Under the pieces are notes generated by a model. It did no database searches. It had not been told where the DNA came from and saw only the letters and a program-made list of their open reading frames with translations. From DASZJY01 sp036260255 (GTDB lineage Bacteria > Actinomycetota > Acidimicrobiia > Acidimicrobiales > AC-14), in the NCBI GenBank assembly GCA_036260255.1, contig DATAAF010000058.1:1-37441 (forward strand): DNA of 37,441 nt. The letters are read 5' to 3'. The position numbers were made by a program, and so were the translations under genes. Shown piece by piece: positions 25,690-33,399 of the stretch (the first letter of the stretch is position 1; the number at the start of each line of letters is the position of its first letter).

Positions 25690-26038
25690 AACCACTCGCC
25701 CTGTGCATGTCCAGCCGCGCGGTGATGTCACCAGAGATTCGCGAGAAGGGGCGGGGGCGGCCGTCGCCGACGACGGGCGGGACGGCGGCAGACGGCCGCC
25801 CCCGAGTCGACCGGGCCCGTGCCGACACGGACCTGGCCGCAACGAGCGAGCTCCGAACCCCCCCAGTGGCTCGGGGCATCGTCGTCAGGGGGAAAGACGG
25901 CCGTGGCCGCCGTCCATGACGCGGGTCGCCGGGAATTCCTGTGGCGGGCAGGGTTCGAGCGGGCCCGGGACCTCCCGCCCAGGGCACGCCCCGGGCGAAG
26001 TGGCTCGTTCCGGCGGCGGGCTCCCGGCGGCGGCCGGG
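25690..26038. other. Gene-free stretch between converging genes
   Basis: The exporter operon and the leftward channel gene converge here. Several overlapping frames are open on both strands, but none has a start with a ribosome site or resembles a protein. I see no RNA gene. Confidence 0.5.
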
Positions 26039-27232
26039 TCACCCCTGCTGCTCCCTCCTCGTCCCGGCCGCGCCGTGGTCGTCCTCACGGCGCTCGGGGC
26101 GCCCCCAGTGGCGGGTCGTGCGCAGCTCGGGACGGCGTGCCCCCCGGCGGGGGCGGCGGCCCCGCCCCCGCATGAGGCGGACGGCCGGCCGCACCGACCG
26201 GTCCGACGACCACGGCGCGTACGGCGCCCCCACCAGGCCGGCCAGGGTGACCAGGACGGTGTCGTAGTTCACCCGCCAGCCGGCGAAGTCCCGCCAGGCC
26301 TGGTCGCGGTCGGGCTTCAGCTTGATCCCCGCGGCGGCCAGGCGGTCGTACGCCTCGTCGTACTCCTCCCGTGCCACCGTGATCTCGTCGGTCGGCCGGG
26401 GGTCGGGGTCGTACTCGAGCCCGAAGTAGTCGGCGATCCGGCGCAGGCAGAGGGTGCCCGCCCGGATCATGAGCTCGGCGTCGGGATCGTGCTCCTCCAT
26501 CGTCGAGGAGGCCAGAGCGGCGGCGTCCAGCACCGCCCCCGCCGCCGTCACCCACGAGTGGTCCGGCTGGGGCGAGCGGAAGAACACCAGGGCGGGGAAC
26601 GAGGTGTGGCTCTCCTCGGTCTCCACGAACCACCCCTCCCACCGGTCCCACAGCCCGGCCAGCCCTCCCAGCCAGGAGATGCGGGCGAAGCGCTCGAGGA
26701 TCTCCACGCCCGACGGAGGGGAGCCGGCCCGCACCTCGAGATGCGCCACCGCCGCCTCCCGCCGGGAGAAGGTGGTGTAGATGCTGGGCAGGTAGGTGAT
26801 GATCAGGGCCAGCAGCCCGAGGCCCAGGCTCGCCTCGGTGAAGGCGAGGAAGATCGTCGGCAGGTCGTCCGGGCGGAGGAAGCCCAGGGTCAGGAGTGAC
26901 GAGCCGCTGAGCGTCACCGCCTCCCGCAACGTCCGGCCGGCGAGGGACCAGTACATCGCCGCGAAGCCGGTTCCCACGAGGGCGAGCCACACCCCGGCCA
27001 GGGTGAGCAGGCTGAGAGGGGCGTACGGCGCCATCACCCGGTCCCGCCGCTCGTAGGTCGGGGCCCGCCCCAGCCGCACCCGGAACAGCGCCCTCATGGT
27101 GAGGAAGACGGCCGTCGTGAGCTTGGACTGCACCCCCCGCGGCAGTACGACGGTGCGGACGGCCGATGCCAGCGTCGCGGCCACCAGCGACAGCCCGCCG
27201 ACGAAGACGACGACGTCCACCACCTGGCGCAT
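26039..27232 (-). CDS. Two-segment K+ channel-like membrane protein
   Basis: This protein of about 397 residues has an N-terminal half with segments VVFVGGLSLVAATLASAV, LLTLAGVWLALVGTGFAAMYW and ASLGLGLLALIITYLPSIY. Between the last two lies a re-entrant-looking stretch VTLSGSSLLTLGFLRPDD. The TLGF piece (about residues 111-117) sits where an ion channel selectivity filter would be but departs from the usual TVGYGD, so ion selectivity is uncertain. The C-terminal 250 residues are cytoplasmic, with a helical region (ERFARISWLGGLAGLWDRWEGWF) and a basic tail. ATG 27232 is chosen: nine bases upstream lies TACGCT, a TANNNT -10, so the message is probably leaderless. It is divergent from the thiolase gene with only 58 bases between. 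Confidence 0.75.
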   Translation of the reverse strand: MRQVVDVVVFVGGLSLVAATLASAVRTVVLPRGVQSKLTTAVFLTMRALFRVRLGRAPTYERRDRVMAPYAPLSLLTLAGVWLALVGTGFAAMYWSLAGRTLREAVTLSGSSLLTLGFLRPDDLPTIFLAFTEASLGLGLLALIITYLPSIYTTFSRREAAVAHLEVRAGSPPSGVEILERFARISWLGGLAGLWDRWEGWFVETEESHTSFPALVFFRSPQPDHSWVTAAGAVLDAAALASSTMEEHDPDAELMIRAGTLCLRRIADYFGLEYDPDPRPTDEITVAREEYDEAYDRLAAAGIKLKPDRDQAWRDFAGWRVNYDTVLVTLAGLVGAPYAPWSSDRSVRPAVRLMRGRGRRPRRGARRPELRTTRHWGRPERREDDHGAAGTRREQQG

Positions 27233-27241
27233 ACGGGCGGC

Positions 27242-27247
27242 AGCGTA
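27242..27247 (-). promoter_or_regulatory. Putative -10 element of the channel gene
   Basis: On the minus strand this reads TACGCT, nine bases before the ATG at 27232. It fits TANNNT and leaves almost no leader. Confidence 0.45.
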
Positions 27248-27276
27248 CGGCCTCGCCCGGTCGCCTCCAGGCGGTG

Positions 27277-27282
27277 CAGACT
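27277..27282 (+). promoter_or_regulatory. Possible -10 element of the acetyl-CoA acetyltransferase gene
   Basis: CAGACT lies eight bases before ATG 27291. It matches TANNNT except at the first base. The position agrees with a leaderless start, but the match is weaker than in the divergent gene. Confidence 0.3.
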
Positions 27283-27290
27283 GGGCCGGC

Positions 27291-28460
27291 ATGAGCACCG
27301 CGGTCGTCGTCGACGCCGTCCGCACGGCGATCGGGAAGCGCAACGGCGGGCTCGCCGGCTGGCACCCCGTCGACCTGGCCGCCGAGGTGCTGCGGGCCGT
27401 CGTCGAGCGCAACGACCTCGACCCCGCCCTGATCGACGACGTGATCCTCGGCTGCGTGTCCCAGACCGGCGAGCAGGGGCTCAACGTGGCCCGCAACGCC
27501 GCCCTGGCCGCCGGGTTCCCCGAGTCGGTGCCGGGCACCACCGTCGACCGCCAGTGCGGATCGGGCCAGCAGGCCGTGCACTTCGCCGCCCAGGCGGTGA
27601 TGGCCGGCGCCTACGACCTGGTGGTGGCCGGGGGTGTCGAGTCCATGAGCCGCATCCCCATGGGCGTCACCACGGTCAAGGGGCCGGGCATGCCCTTCGG
27701 CCCCCGGATGATGCAGCGGTACCAGCCGGTGGGCGGCCTGGTGCCCCAGGGCATCGCCGCCGAGCTGGTCGCCGAGCGCTGGGACCTCTCGCGGGAGGAG
27801 CTCGACGCCTACAGCCTCGAGAGCCACCGGCGGGCGGCCCGGGCCACCGCCGGGGGGTGGTTCGACGGGGAGATCGTGCCGGTCACCGTGGACACCCCCC
27901 GGGGCAAGAAGGAGCTGCGCGCCGACGAGGGCGTCCGCACCGACACCAGCCTCGAGGCGCTGGCCGCCCTCAAGCCGGCGTTCAAGGCGGGCGGGCGCAT
28001 CACCGCCGGCAACTCCTCGCAGATGTCCGACGGCGCCGCCGCCGTGCTCATCGCCAGCGAGGACGCCGCCGCCCGGTTGGGCCTCCAGCCGTGGGCCCGG
28101 TTCGCCGCCTTCTCGGTGGTGGGGGTCGACCCGGTCACCATGCTCATCGGGCCCATCCCCGCCACGACCGCCGCTCTGGACCGGGCCCGGTTGACTCTCG
28201 ACGACGTGGACCGGTTCGAGGTCAACGAGGCGTTCGCCCCCGTCGTCCTGGCGTGGGCGGCCGAGCACCGGGTCGACCTCGAGCGGGTGAACCCCTGCGG
28301 GGGGGCCATCGCCCTCGGTCACCCGCTGGGCTGCTCCGGGGCCCGCCTGCTCACCACCCTGCTCTGGGAACTGGAGCGCGCCGGCGGCCGTTTCGGCCTC
28401 GTCACCACCTGTGAGGGAGGCGGCATGGCCAACGCCACCGTCGTCGAGCGCCTGGGCTGA
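27291..28460 (+). CDS. Acetyl-CoA acetyltransferase (thiolase)
   Basis: This 389-residue thiolase catalyses cleavage of a 3-ketoacyl-CoA with CoA, or the reverse condensation of two acetyl-CoA. The active-site residues are all present: nucleophile Cys89 in DRQCGSGQQA, NEAFAPV, His344 in GGAIALGHPLGCSGAR, and Cys374 in TCEGGGMAN. Length and motifs fit type II thiolases. Sequence alone does not separate a degradative beta-oxidation role from a biosynthetic one; no fadB-like partner is adjacent, so a stand-alone role is as likely. ATG 27291 is supported by a -10-like CAGACT eight bases upstream and no Shine-Dalgarno. Confidence 0.94.
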   Translation: MSTAVVVDAVRTAIGKRNGGLAGWHPVDLAAEVLRAVVERNDLDPALIDDVILGCVSQTGEQGLNVARNAALAAGFPESVPGTTVDRQCGSGQQAVHFAAQAVMAGAYDLVVAGGVESMSRIPMGVTTVKGPGMPFGPRMMQRYQPVGGLVPQGIAAELVAERWDLSREELDAYSLESHRRAARATAGGWFDGEIVPVTVDTPRGKKELRADEGVRTDTSLEALAALKPAFKAGGRITAGNSSQMSDGAAAVLIASEDAAARLGLQPWARFAAFSVVGVDPVTMLIGPIPATTAALDRARLTLDDVDRFEVNEAFAPVVLAWAAEHRVDLERVNPCGGAIALGHPLGCSGARLLTTLLWELERAGGRFGLVTTCEGGGMANATVVERLG

Positions 28461-28468
28461 GGTCAGCG

Positions 28469-28726
28469 GTGCTGTGGTTCCTGCTGAAGGTGCTCGTGGC
28501 CCTGGCCGCCTTCGTCCTCATCATGCGGCTCGGGATGATGGTGCTGGGCAGCCTGGCCCGGCCCAACGAGCCCCCGCCCCCGGGCGAGATGCGCAAGGTG
28601 AACCTCCGCTACCGGTGCTCGGTGTGCGGCACCGAGGTGCGCATGACCCAGGCGGCCGAGGACCTCCCCCCTCCGCCGCGCCACTGCCAGGAGGACATGG
28701 ACCTGGTCGCCCCCACCTTCGAGTGA
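28469..28726 (+). CDS. Small membrane-anchored zinc-ribbon-like protein
   Basis: This 85-residue protein has an N-terminal hydrophobic helix (WFLLKVLVALAAFVLIM), a Pro-rich linker (PNEPPPPGE), and a short C-terminal domain with CSVCGTEVRM and a later HC (RHCQEDMD). The spacing of C-x2-C and H-C suggests a small zinc-binding module facing the cytoplasm. The GTG start lies eight bases after the thiolase stop with a TGAGG seven bases upstream, so it is probably co-transcribed with the thiolase. I know of no function. Its stop overlaps the first DnaA-box-like sequence. Confidence 0.75.
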   Translation: MLWFLLKVLVALAAFVLIMRLGMMVLGSLARPNEPPPPGEMRKVNLRYRCSVCGTEVRMTQAAEDLPPPPRHCQEDMDLVAPTFE

Positions 28727-28755
28727 TCCACAGCCCCGTCCACAGCTGTGGAGAA
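28724..28755. promoter_or_regulatory. Cluster of three DnaA-box-like 9-mers
   Basis: TGATCCACA (28724-28732, plus) and TTCTCCACA (28747-28755, minus) each differ by one base from TTATCCACA. CCGTCCACA (28736-28744, plus) differs by two from the actinobacterial TTGTCCACA. The last two form the perfect 14-base palindrome at 28739-28752. DnaA binding is inferred from the motif and from the origin-proximal gene context. The same palindrome could act as a weak terminator between the two converging genes. Confidence 0.4.
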
Positions 28756-28790
28756 CTACAGCGGTGTGATTCCGGCCCGGACGGCCGCCC

Positions 28791-29105
28791 TCAGTGGTAC
28801 CGGGTGGCGGTGATGAAGCCGATGGTGATGAGCCCGAGGCCCCCGAGGAGCCAGCCGTTGTGGGGGCTCTTCGGGAGGATGCTCACGTAGTTGAGGATGA
28901 TCATGAACATCCCGCCCAACAGGCAGGTGAACATGATGATCGGCACCCACATGGGGCTGACCTTCTGGGTCTTGGGCACCGGAGGCGTGTAGCGGCCCGT
29001 CCCCTTGGGCGTCACCCGCTTGCTGGCGGTGGCGCCCTTCGCCGGCTTGGCCGGCTTGGCCGGCTTCGTCGATCGGGCGGTGGAAGCGCCGCGCTTGTTC
29101 GCCAT
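28791..29105 (-). CDS. crgA: Cell division protein CrgA
   Basis: This 104-residue protein of the CrgA (UPF0233) family has a basic Lys/Ala/Pro-rich N-terminal tail (THRPAK-like repeats such as KPAKPAKPAKG) and the family block PPVPKTQKVSPMWVPIIMF. Two membrane segments follow, separated by NYVSILPKSPHN, ending GLGLITIGFITATRYH. CrgA is an actinobacterial septum factor that interacts with FtsZ and with penicillin-binding proteins. It sits in the same place as in M. tuberculosis, beside trpG and the pknB cluster. TATCGT (29113-29118), seven bases before the ATG, suggests a leaderless message. Confidence 0.93.
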   Translation of the reverse strand: MANKRGASTARSTKPAKPAKPAKGATASKRVTPKGTGRYTPPVPKTQKVSPMWVPIIMFTCLLGGMFMIILNYVSILPKSPHNGWLLGGLGLITIGFITATRYH

Positions 29106-29112
29106 GGCCCAG

Positions 29113-29118
29113 ACGATA
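29113..29118 (-). promoter_or_regulatory. Putative -10 element of crgA
   Basis: On the minus strand this reads TATCGT, a TANNNT match ending seven bases before the crgA ATG. No Shine-Dalgarno is present between them. Confidence 0.5.
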
Positions 29119-29141
29119 GGCGCTCGCCCGCGGGGCCGGCC

Positions 29142-29381
29142 TCAGTCGTCGGCGCGGTAGGTGACGCCGACCATGGCCAGCGACGCCCGCGCGCCGTCGT
29201 CCCAGTGGTCCTCGGGCTCGCCGATCGACGGCCGGGTGGCGGCGACGACCTCGTGGCGCCAGATGGCGTGCACCCGGCGGGCCCGGCGGCGGAGGACCAC
29301 GGCCACCGACGGGCGGATGGGCCGGGGAGCGGAGACGGCCAGCAGGACCTCGACGCCGTTGTCGAACTGCACTGCGGCCAT
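29142..29381 (-). CDS. Small hypothetical protein between crgA and trpG
   Basis: This 79-residue protein starts at ATG 29381 with a clear ribosome site (GAGGAGG, six bases spacing), so it is very likely translated. It is basic in the middle (VAVVLRRRARRVHAIWRHEV) and beta-rich (MAAVQFDNGVEVLLAVS), with a conserved-looking EPEDHWDDGARASLAMVGVTY end. No signal peptide or membrane segment is seen. It lies 36 bases upstream of crgA on the same strand and may be co-transcribed. I do not recognise a family. Confidence 0.65.
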   Translation of the reverse strand: MAAVQFDNGVEVLLAVSAPRPIRPSVAVVLRRRARRVHAIWRHEVVAATRPSIGEPEDHWDDGARASLAMVGVTYRADD

Positions 29382-29468
29382 CTCGCGCCTCCTCGTCCGT
29401 GGCTCTCGGCGGTAGAGAGCCGGTTCGCCCCGCCTTGATACGCGGGCCGCGCACCCGTCGGCCCCACG

Positions 29469-29474
29469 TAGGGT
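29469..29474 (+). promoter_or_regulatory. Putative -10 element of trpG/pabA
   Basis: TAGGGT matches TANNNT and ends six bases before ATG 29481, again pointing to a leaderless transcript. Confidence 0.45.
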
Positions 29475-29480
29475 TGGGCG

Positions 29481-30077
29481 ATGCCGTCGCACGTGCTGGT
29501 CATCGACAACTACGACTCGTTCGTTTACAACCTGGTCCAGTACCTCGGGGAGCTGGGCGCCGACCCCGTCGTCCACCGCCACGACGAGCTCACCCTCGAG
29601 GGCATCGGGGCCATGGCCCCCGACGGCATCCTCATCTCGCCGGGCCCCGGTCGTCCCGAGGACGCGGGGGTGAGCAATGCCGTCATCGAGCGGCTGGCCG
29701 GCCGCATCCCCATCCTCGGCGTGTGCCTGGGTCACCAGTGCATCGGGCAGGTCTTCGGCGGTCGGGTCGTGCGGGCGGCCGAGGTCGTCCACGGCAAGAC
29801 GTCGGTCGTCCACCACCGGGGCCGGGGTGTGCTGGCCGGCCTGCCTCAGCCCTTCGAAGCGACCCGCTACCACTCCCTCGTGATCGACCCGGGCTCGATG
29901 CCCGCCGAGCTCGAGGTGACGGCCTGGACCGACGACGGCACGGTGATGGCGGTGCGCCACCGCGAGCTGGCGGTGGAGGGGGTGCAGTTCCACCCCGAGT
30001 CCATCCTCACCACCTCGGGCAAGCAGCTGATGGCCAACTTCCTGGCCCGCCTGCCGGCGCCGGCGACCGCGACCTAG
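29481..30077 (+). CDS. pabA: Glutamine amidotransferase, anthranilate/aminodeoxychorismate synthase component II
   Basis: This 198-residue class-I glutamine amidotransferase releases ammonia from glutamine and passes it to the chorismate-binding partner (TrpE or PabB), for tryptophan or folate synthesis. The triad is visible: Cys82 in LGVCLGHQCIGQVFGG, His171 and Glu173 in GVQFHPESI. The N-terminal VLVIDNYDSFVYNLVQYLGE and the oxyanion-hole SPGPGRPEDAG are typical. Sequence does not decide between trpG and pabA, and no trp or folate gene is adjacent. In M. tuberculosis the gene at this place is annotated trpG. Its last four bases overlap the end of pknB on the other strand. Confidence 0.92.
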   Translation: MPSHVLVIDNYDSFVYNLVQYLGELGADPVVHRHDELTLEGIGAMAPDGILISPGPGRPEDAGVSNAVIERLAGRIPILGVCLGHQCIGQVFGGRVVRAAEVVHGKTSVVHHRGRGVLAGLPQPFEATRYHSLVIDPGSMPAELEVTAWTDDGTVMAVRHRELAVEGVQFHPESILTTSGKQLMANFLARLPAPATAT

Positions 30078-31843
30078 GGCGTTGTAGTCGTCGGCCGGGG
30101 TGTGGTCGGCAGGATGGTGACCTGAGGGGCGGCGGTCGTCGTGGGCGGCGGGCCCGACGACACCACGAGGGTCACCGTCGAGCCCTTGGCCAGCGGCGTG
30201 GGGGCTGGCGGCTCGGTGCGGATGACCCTGCCCGCCTCCACGCTCTCGGAGGTCTCGGTCCGCACCGCGGCGGTGAACCCGGCCCGCCCCAACAGGTTGG
30301 CCGCCTCCGACTGCTCCCGCCCGGCCACGTTCGGGACGGCGACCTGCTCCCGCCCGCTGGAGACGGTGAGGGTGATTCTCGAGCCGCGCGGCGCCGTCCC
30401 CCCCGGCTTGGGGTCCTGGTCGAGGACGGTGTCGACGGGGATCTTGTCGTCCGGCTTCTGGACGACCTCCACCTGGAACCCCTTCTCGGTGAGCAGATCG
30501 GTGGCCGAGTCGACCTTGCGGTTGCGGACGTCGGGCACCTCGACCGGCACCGGCCCGAGGCTGACTCTGATCCTGACCGTCTCGTCCTTGTCCAGCTCGA
30601 CGCCCGGCTTGGGGTCCTGGTCGAAGACGGTCCCCGCCGGATTCACGTCGTCGTTGGCGGGGATCGACTCGGCCTTGAGGCCGACGCTGGTGAGGTCCCG
30701 GATGGCGTCCGCCTCGGACTTCCCGACGACCTGGGGGACGGGCACCTTGGTCTCGCTCCCGATCCCCAGCTGGCGGGCCAGCAGCACGAGGAAGCCGGCC
30801 AGCAGGGCCAGGAGGATCACCAGCACCACGAAGTAGGCGCTCGTGCGCCGGCGCGGCGGAGGCGGCTCCTCCTCGACGAGCACGTCGGCGGGGCGGGACA
30901 TCACCCGGGTCCCGTCGGCGGCCGCCGCCCCCCGGCTGCCGGCCATGACCGCGGTCTCGTCGCCGGCGGCCCCGGCGGCCCCGGCGGCCCCGGCGGCGAG
31001 GAAGGGCTCGGCCGTCACCGCCTGCCCGTGGGCGAAGCGGAGCAGGTCGGAGCGCAGGTCCTGGGCCGACGCGTAGCGGTCGGTCCGGTTCTTGGCCATG
31101 GCCTTCATGATCACGGCCTCGAACTCGGGGGGGACGTCGGGGTTGTGGTGCGACGGCGGCACCGGCTGCTCCCGCACGTGCTGGTAGGCGATGGCCACGG
31201 GGGAGTCGCCGATGAACGGGGGACGTCCGGTCACGATCTCGTAGAGCACGACGCCGAGTGAGTAGACGTCGCTGCGGGGATCGATCTGGAGGCCCTGGGC
31301 CTGCTCGGGCGAGAAGTAGGTCGCCGTGCCCATCACCGCCCCCGTCTGGGTGAGGCTCTCCTGGGGGTCGCCGGCGGCCGCCCGGGCGATCCCGAAGTCG
31401 GTGACCTTCACCAGCCCGGAGATGAGGATGTTCCCGGGCTTGACGTCGCGGTGGATGACGCCCCGCCGGTGGGCGAAGTCGAGGGCGCCGGCGACCTCGG
31501 CCGCGATCTCGGCGGCGCGGAAGGGGAGGAGCGGCCCCTCGGTGCGGATGAGCTCGCGCAGGGTGGGGCCGTCCACGAACTCCATGACGATGAAGTAGGT
31601 GCCGCCCTCCTCGCCCCAGTCGTAGACGGCGACGATGTTCGGGTGGTTGAGGTTGGCGGCGGCGCGGGCCTCCCGCCGGAAGCGCTCGACGAAGTTGCGG
31701 TCGGCCGAGAACTCGGGGAAGAGGACCTTGAGGGCGACGGGCCGGTCGAGGAGCAGGTCGCGCGCCAGGTACACCTCGGCCATGCCGCCCCGAGCGAGGT
31801 GGCGGACGATCTGGTACCGGCCGGTGAAGACCTGCTGGGCCAT
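30074..31843 (-). CDS. pknB: Ser/Thr protein kinase PknB with three PASTA domains
   Basis: This 589-residue membrane kinase regulates cell-wall growth and division by phosphorylating many proteins. Its kinase domain is at about 11-275: glycine loop LARGGMAEVYLA, Lys in VALKVLF, catalytic Asp133 in HRDVKPGNIL, DFGIA, and TYFSPEQAQG. A juxtamembrane linker contains the Ala-Ala-Gly repeat AAGAAGAAG, followed by a membrane segment (about 333-358, YFVVLVILLALLAGFLVLLA). Three PASTA repeats follow (about 360-425, 426-495 and 496-560), which in other PknB proteins bind muropeptides or lipid II. The tail is Thr/Pro-rich. M. tuberculosis PknB has four PASTA repeats. It is the last gene of the fhaA-to-pknB unit, and it converges on and overlaps pabA/trpG by four bases. 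Confidence 0.96.
   Translation of the reverse strand: MAQQVFTGRYQIVRHLARGGMAEVYLARDLLLDRPVALKVLFPEFSADRNFVERFRREARAAANLNHPNIVAVYDWGEEGGTYFIVMEFVDGPTLRELIRTEGPLLPFRAAEIAAEVAGALDFAHRRGVIHRDVKPGNILISGLVKVTDFGIARAAAGDPQESLTQTGAVMGTATYFSPEQAQGLQIDPRSDVYSLGVVLYEIVTGRPPFIGDSPVAIAYQHVREQPVPPSHHNPDVPPEFEAVIMKAMAKNRTDRYASAQDLRSDLLRFAHGQAVTAEPFLAAGAAGAAGAAGDETAVMAGSRGAAAADGTRVMSRPADVLVEEEPPPPRRRTSAYFVVLVILLALLAGFLVLLARQLGIGSETKVPVPQVVGKSEADAIRDLTSVGLKAESIPANDDVNPAGTVFDQDPKPGVELDKDETVRIRVSLGPVPVEVPDVRNRKVDSATDLLTEKGFQVEVVQKPDDKIPVDTVLDQDPKPGGTAPRGSRITLTVSSGREQVAVPNVAGREQSEAANLLGRAGFTAAVRTETSESVEAGRVIRTEPPAPTPLAKGSTVTLVVSSGPPPTTTAAPQVTILPTTPRPTTTTP
30963..30998. repeat. Nine-base tandem repeat inside pknB
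   Basis: About four copies of GGCGGCCCC encode the AAG tripeptide repeats in the juxtamembrane linker of PknB. Copy number may vary between strains without shifting the frame. Confidence 0.6.
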
Positions 31844-31873
31844 GCCGGGTCCCCAGCCTACGGGACCGCGCCC

Positions 31874-31893
31874 GGTGGGGCAGGGGCCCCACC
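31874..31893 (-). terminator. Hairpin between pbpA and pknB (first of two)
   Basis: GGTGGGGC and GCCCCACC form a perfect 8-bp stem with the four-base loop AGGG. It lies in the 100-base gap between pbpA and pknB. There is no T-run, so it might attenuate, process or stabilise the message rather than end it. Confidence 0.4.
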
Positions 31894-31904
31894 TTGGGCG
31901 AGGA

Positions 31905-31924
31905 GGCGGGGTTGGGGCCCCGCC
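31905..31924 (-). terminator. Hairpin between pbpA and pknB (second of two)
   Basis: GGCGGGG and CCCCGCC form a 7-bp perfect stem with a six-base loop, 11 bases from the neighbouring hairpin and 20 bases downstream of the pbpA stop. As with its neighbour, no T-run follows. Confidence 0.4.
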
Positions 31925-31943
31925 GGGGATGAAGACATGGGCA

Positions 31944-33395
31944 TCATCCGCCCAAAGCCGCCCTCATCACCGTCTGGGCGATGGGCGCGGCGAGGGTGCC
32001 GCCGGTCGCCTCGTCCACGTTGGGCAGGTCCTCGAGCATCACCGCCACGGCGATGCGGGGGTCGTTGGCGGGGGCGAAGGCGGTGAACCATACGTGGGTC
32101 GTGTTCCGCCCGGTCTCGGCCGTCCCCGTCTTGCCGGCGACAGGGATCCCGGGGATCTGGCCGCGCGTGCCCGTCCCGCGCTGCACGACGCCGACCATCA
32201 TGTCCCGCACCGTGCTGGCGACCCCGGGGGGGACGGCCTGTGTCCACGGCCGGGGGGCGAAGCTCTCGATCACCCGGCCCTCGGCGTCGCGCACCTCGGC
32301 CATCACGTGGGGCGTCATGATCACCCCGCCGTTGGCGATTCCCGCCGAGACGAGGGCCATCTCGAGCGGCGTGGCCGTCACGTCCTGCTGGCCGATGGCC
32401 GAGCGGGCCAGGGCGGGCCGGTCCCGGGCGAACTCGGACGGCGCGGGGAACGTCGACGGGATCGCGAAGGGCAGGTCGATGGGCGGGGCCTCGTTGAACC
32501 CGAACGCCTCGGCGGCGGCCGCCAGCCGGTCGGCGCCCAGGTCGAGCCCGAGTTGGGCGAAGGAGGTGTTGCACGAGACCCGTAGCGCCTCGGGCAGGGG
32601 GCCGCCGCACCGTCCCCCGCCGAAGTTGCGCAGGGGCCGGGTGGTCTGGGGCAGCCGCAGCTCGGTGAGGGTGGGGTAGACCGGCTGGTTCGGGGTGGCT
32701 ACCCCGGTGGAAAGGCCGGCGGCGGCGGTCACGACCTTGAAGCTCGAGCCCGGGAAGTAGCGATCGCGGTAGGCCCGGGGGAGCAGGGGCTTGTTGGCGT
32801 CGGCGTTCAGCCGCTCCCAGGTCTCGCGCACGGCGTCCTGGTCGTGGGCGGCGAGGGGGTTGGGGTCGTAGGACGGGAAGTCGACCATGGCCAGGATGGC
32901 GCCCGTCCTGGGGTCGACCGCGACCACCGCCCCCTTGCGGTTGGCCAGCGCCTGGGCGGCCACCTGCTGGAGCCGCTTCGACACCGTGAGGGTGACGTTG
33001 GCGGTCTGGTCCTTCTCGAGGAGCAGGTCGCCCAGGCGGTCGATGCTGAGCCTGCGGTCCCGGCCGGTGAGGGCGTCGTTGTAGGTGCGCTCGACGCCGT
33101 CGGCGCCGAAGGTGAACGAGAAGTACCCGGTGAGGTGGGCGAACAGCGCGCCCTCGGGGTACGTGCGAAGGCGCTCGAACTCGCCGCCCGTGGGCGTCGA
33201 GGAGGCGACGACCACCCCGTCGGCGGTCTGGATCACGCCTCGGGGACGGGCGAAGTCGCGCACCACCGCCCGGGTGTTGGCGGGATGGTCGTTGAGGCGG
33301 TCGGCCTCGATCACCTGCAGGCGGTTGAGCTGCACGAAGAGCAGGACGAACAGCACCGCCAGCACGATGCCGAGGCGCCGGATCTGGGTGTTCAC
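31944..33395 (-). CDS. pbpA: Penicillin-binding transpeptidase PbpA
   Basis: This 483-residue class-B penicillin-binding protein cross-links peptidoglycan together with the SEDS polymerase encoded upstream. It has a short cytoplasmic start, one membrane anchor (LGIVLAVLFVLLFVQLNRL), then the dimerisation domain and the transpeptidase domain. The active-site motifs are FPGSSFK (Ser217, Lys220), SCN in LRVSCNTSF, and KTGTAE near the C-terminus. Length fits M. tuberculosis PbpA. GTG 33395 lies four bases after the ftsW stop, so the two are co-translated. A pair of hairpins separates it from pknB. Confidence 0.95.
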   Translation of the reverse strand: MNTQIRRLGIVLAVLFVLLFVQLNRLQVIEADRLNDHPANTRAVVRDFARPRGVIQTADGVVVASSTPTGGEFERLRTYPEGALFAHLTGYFSFTFGADGVERTYNDALTGRDRRLSIDRLGDLLLEKDQTANVTLTVSKRLQQVAAQALANRKGAVVAVDPRTGAILAMVDFPSYDPNPLAAHDQDAVRETWERLNADANKPLLPRAYRDRYFPGSSFKVVTAAAGLSTGVATPNQPVYPTLTELRLPQTTRPLRNFGGGRCGGPLPEALRVSCNTSFAQLGLDLGADRLAAAAEAFGFNEAPPIDLPFAIPSTFPAPSEFARDRPALARSAIGQQDVTATPLEMALVSAGIANGGVIMTPHVMAEVRDAEGRVIESFAPRPWTQAVPPGVASTVRDMMVGVVQRGTGTRGQIPGIPVAGKTGTAETGRNTTHVWFTAFAPANDPRIAVAVMLEDLPNVDEATGGTLAAPIAQTVMRAALGG

Positions 33396-33399
33396 CGGT

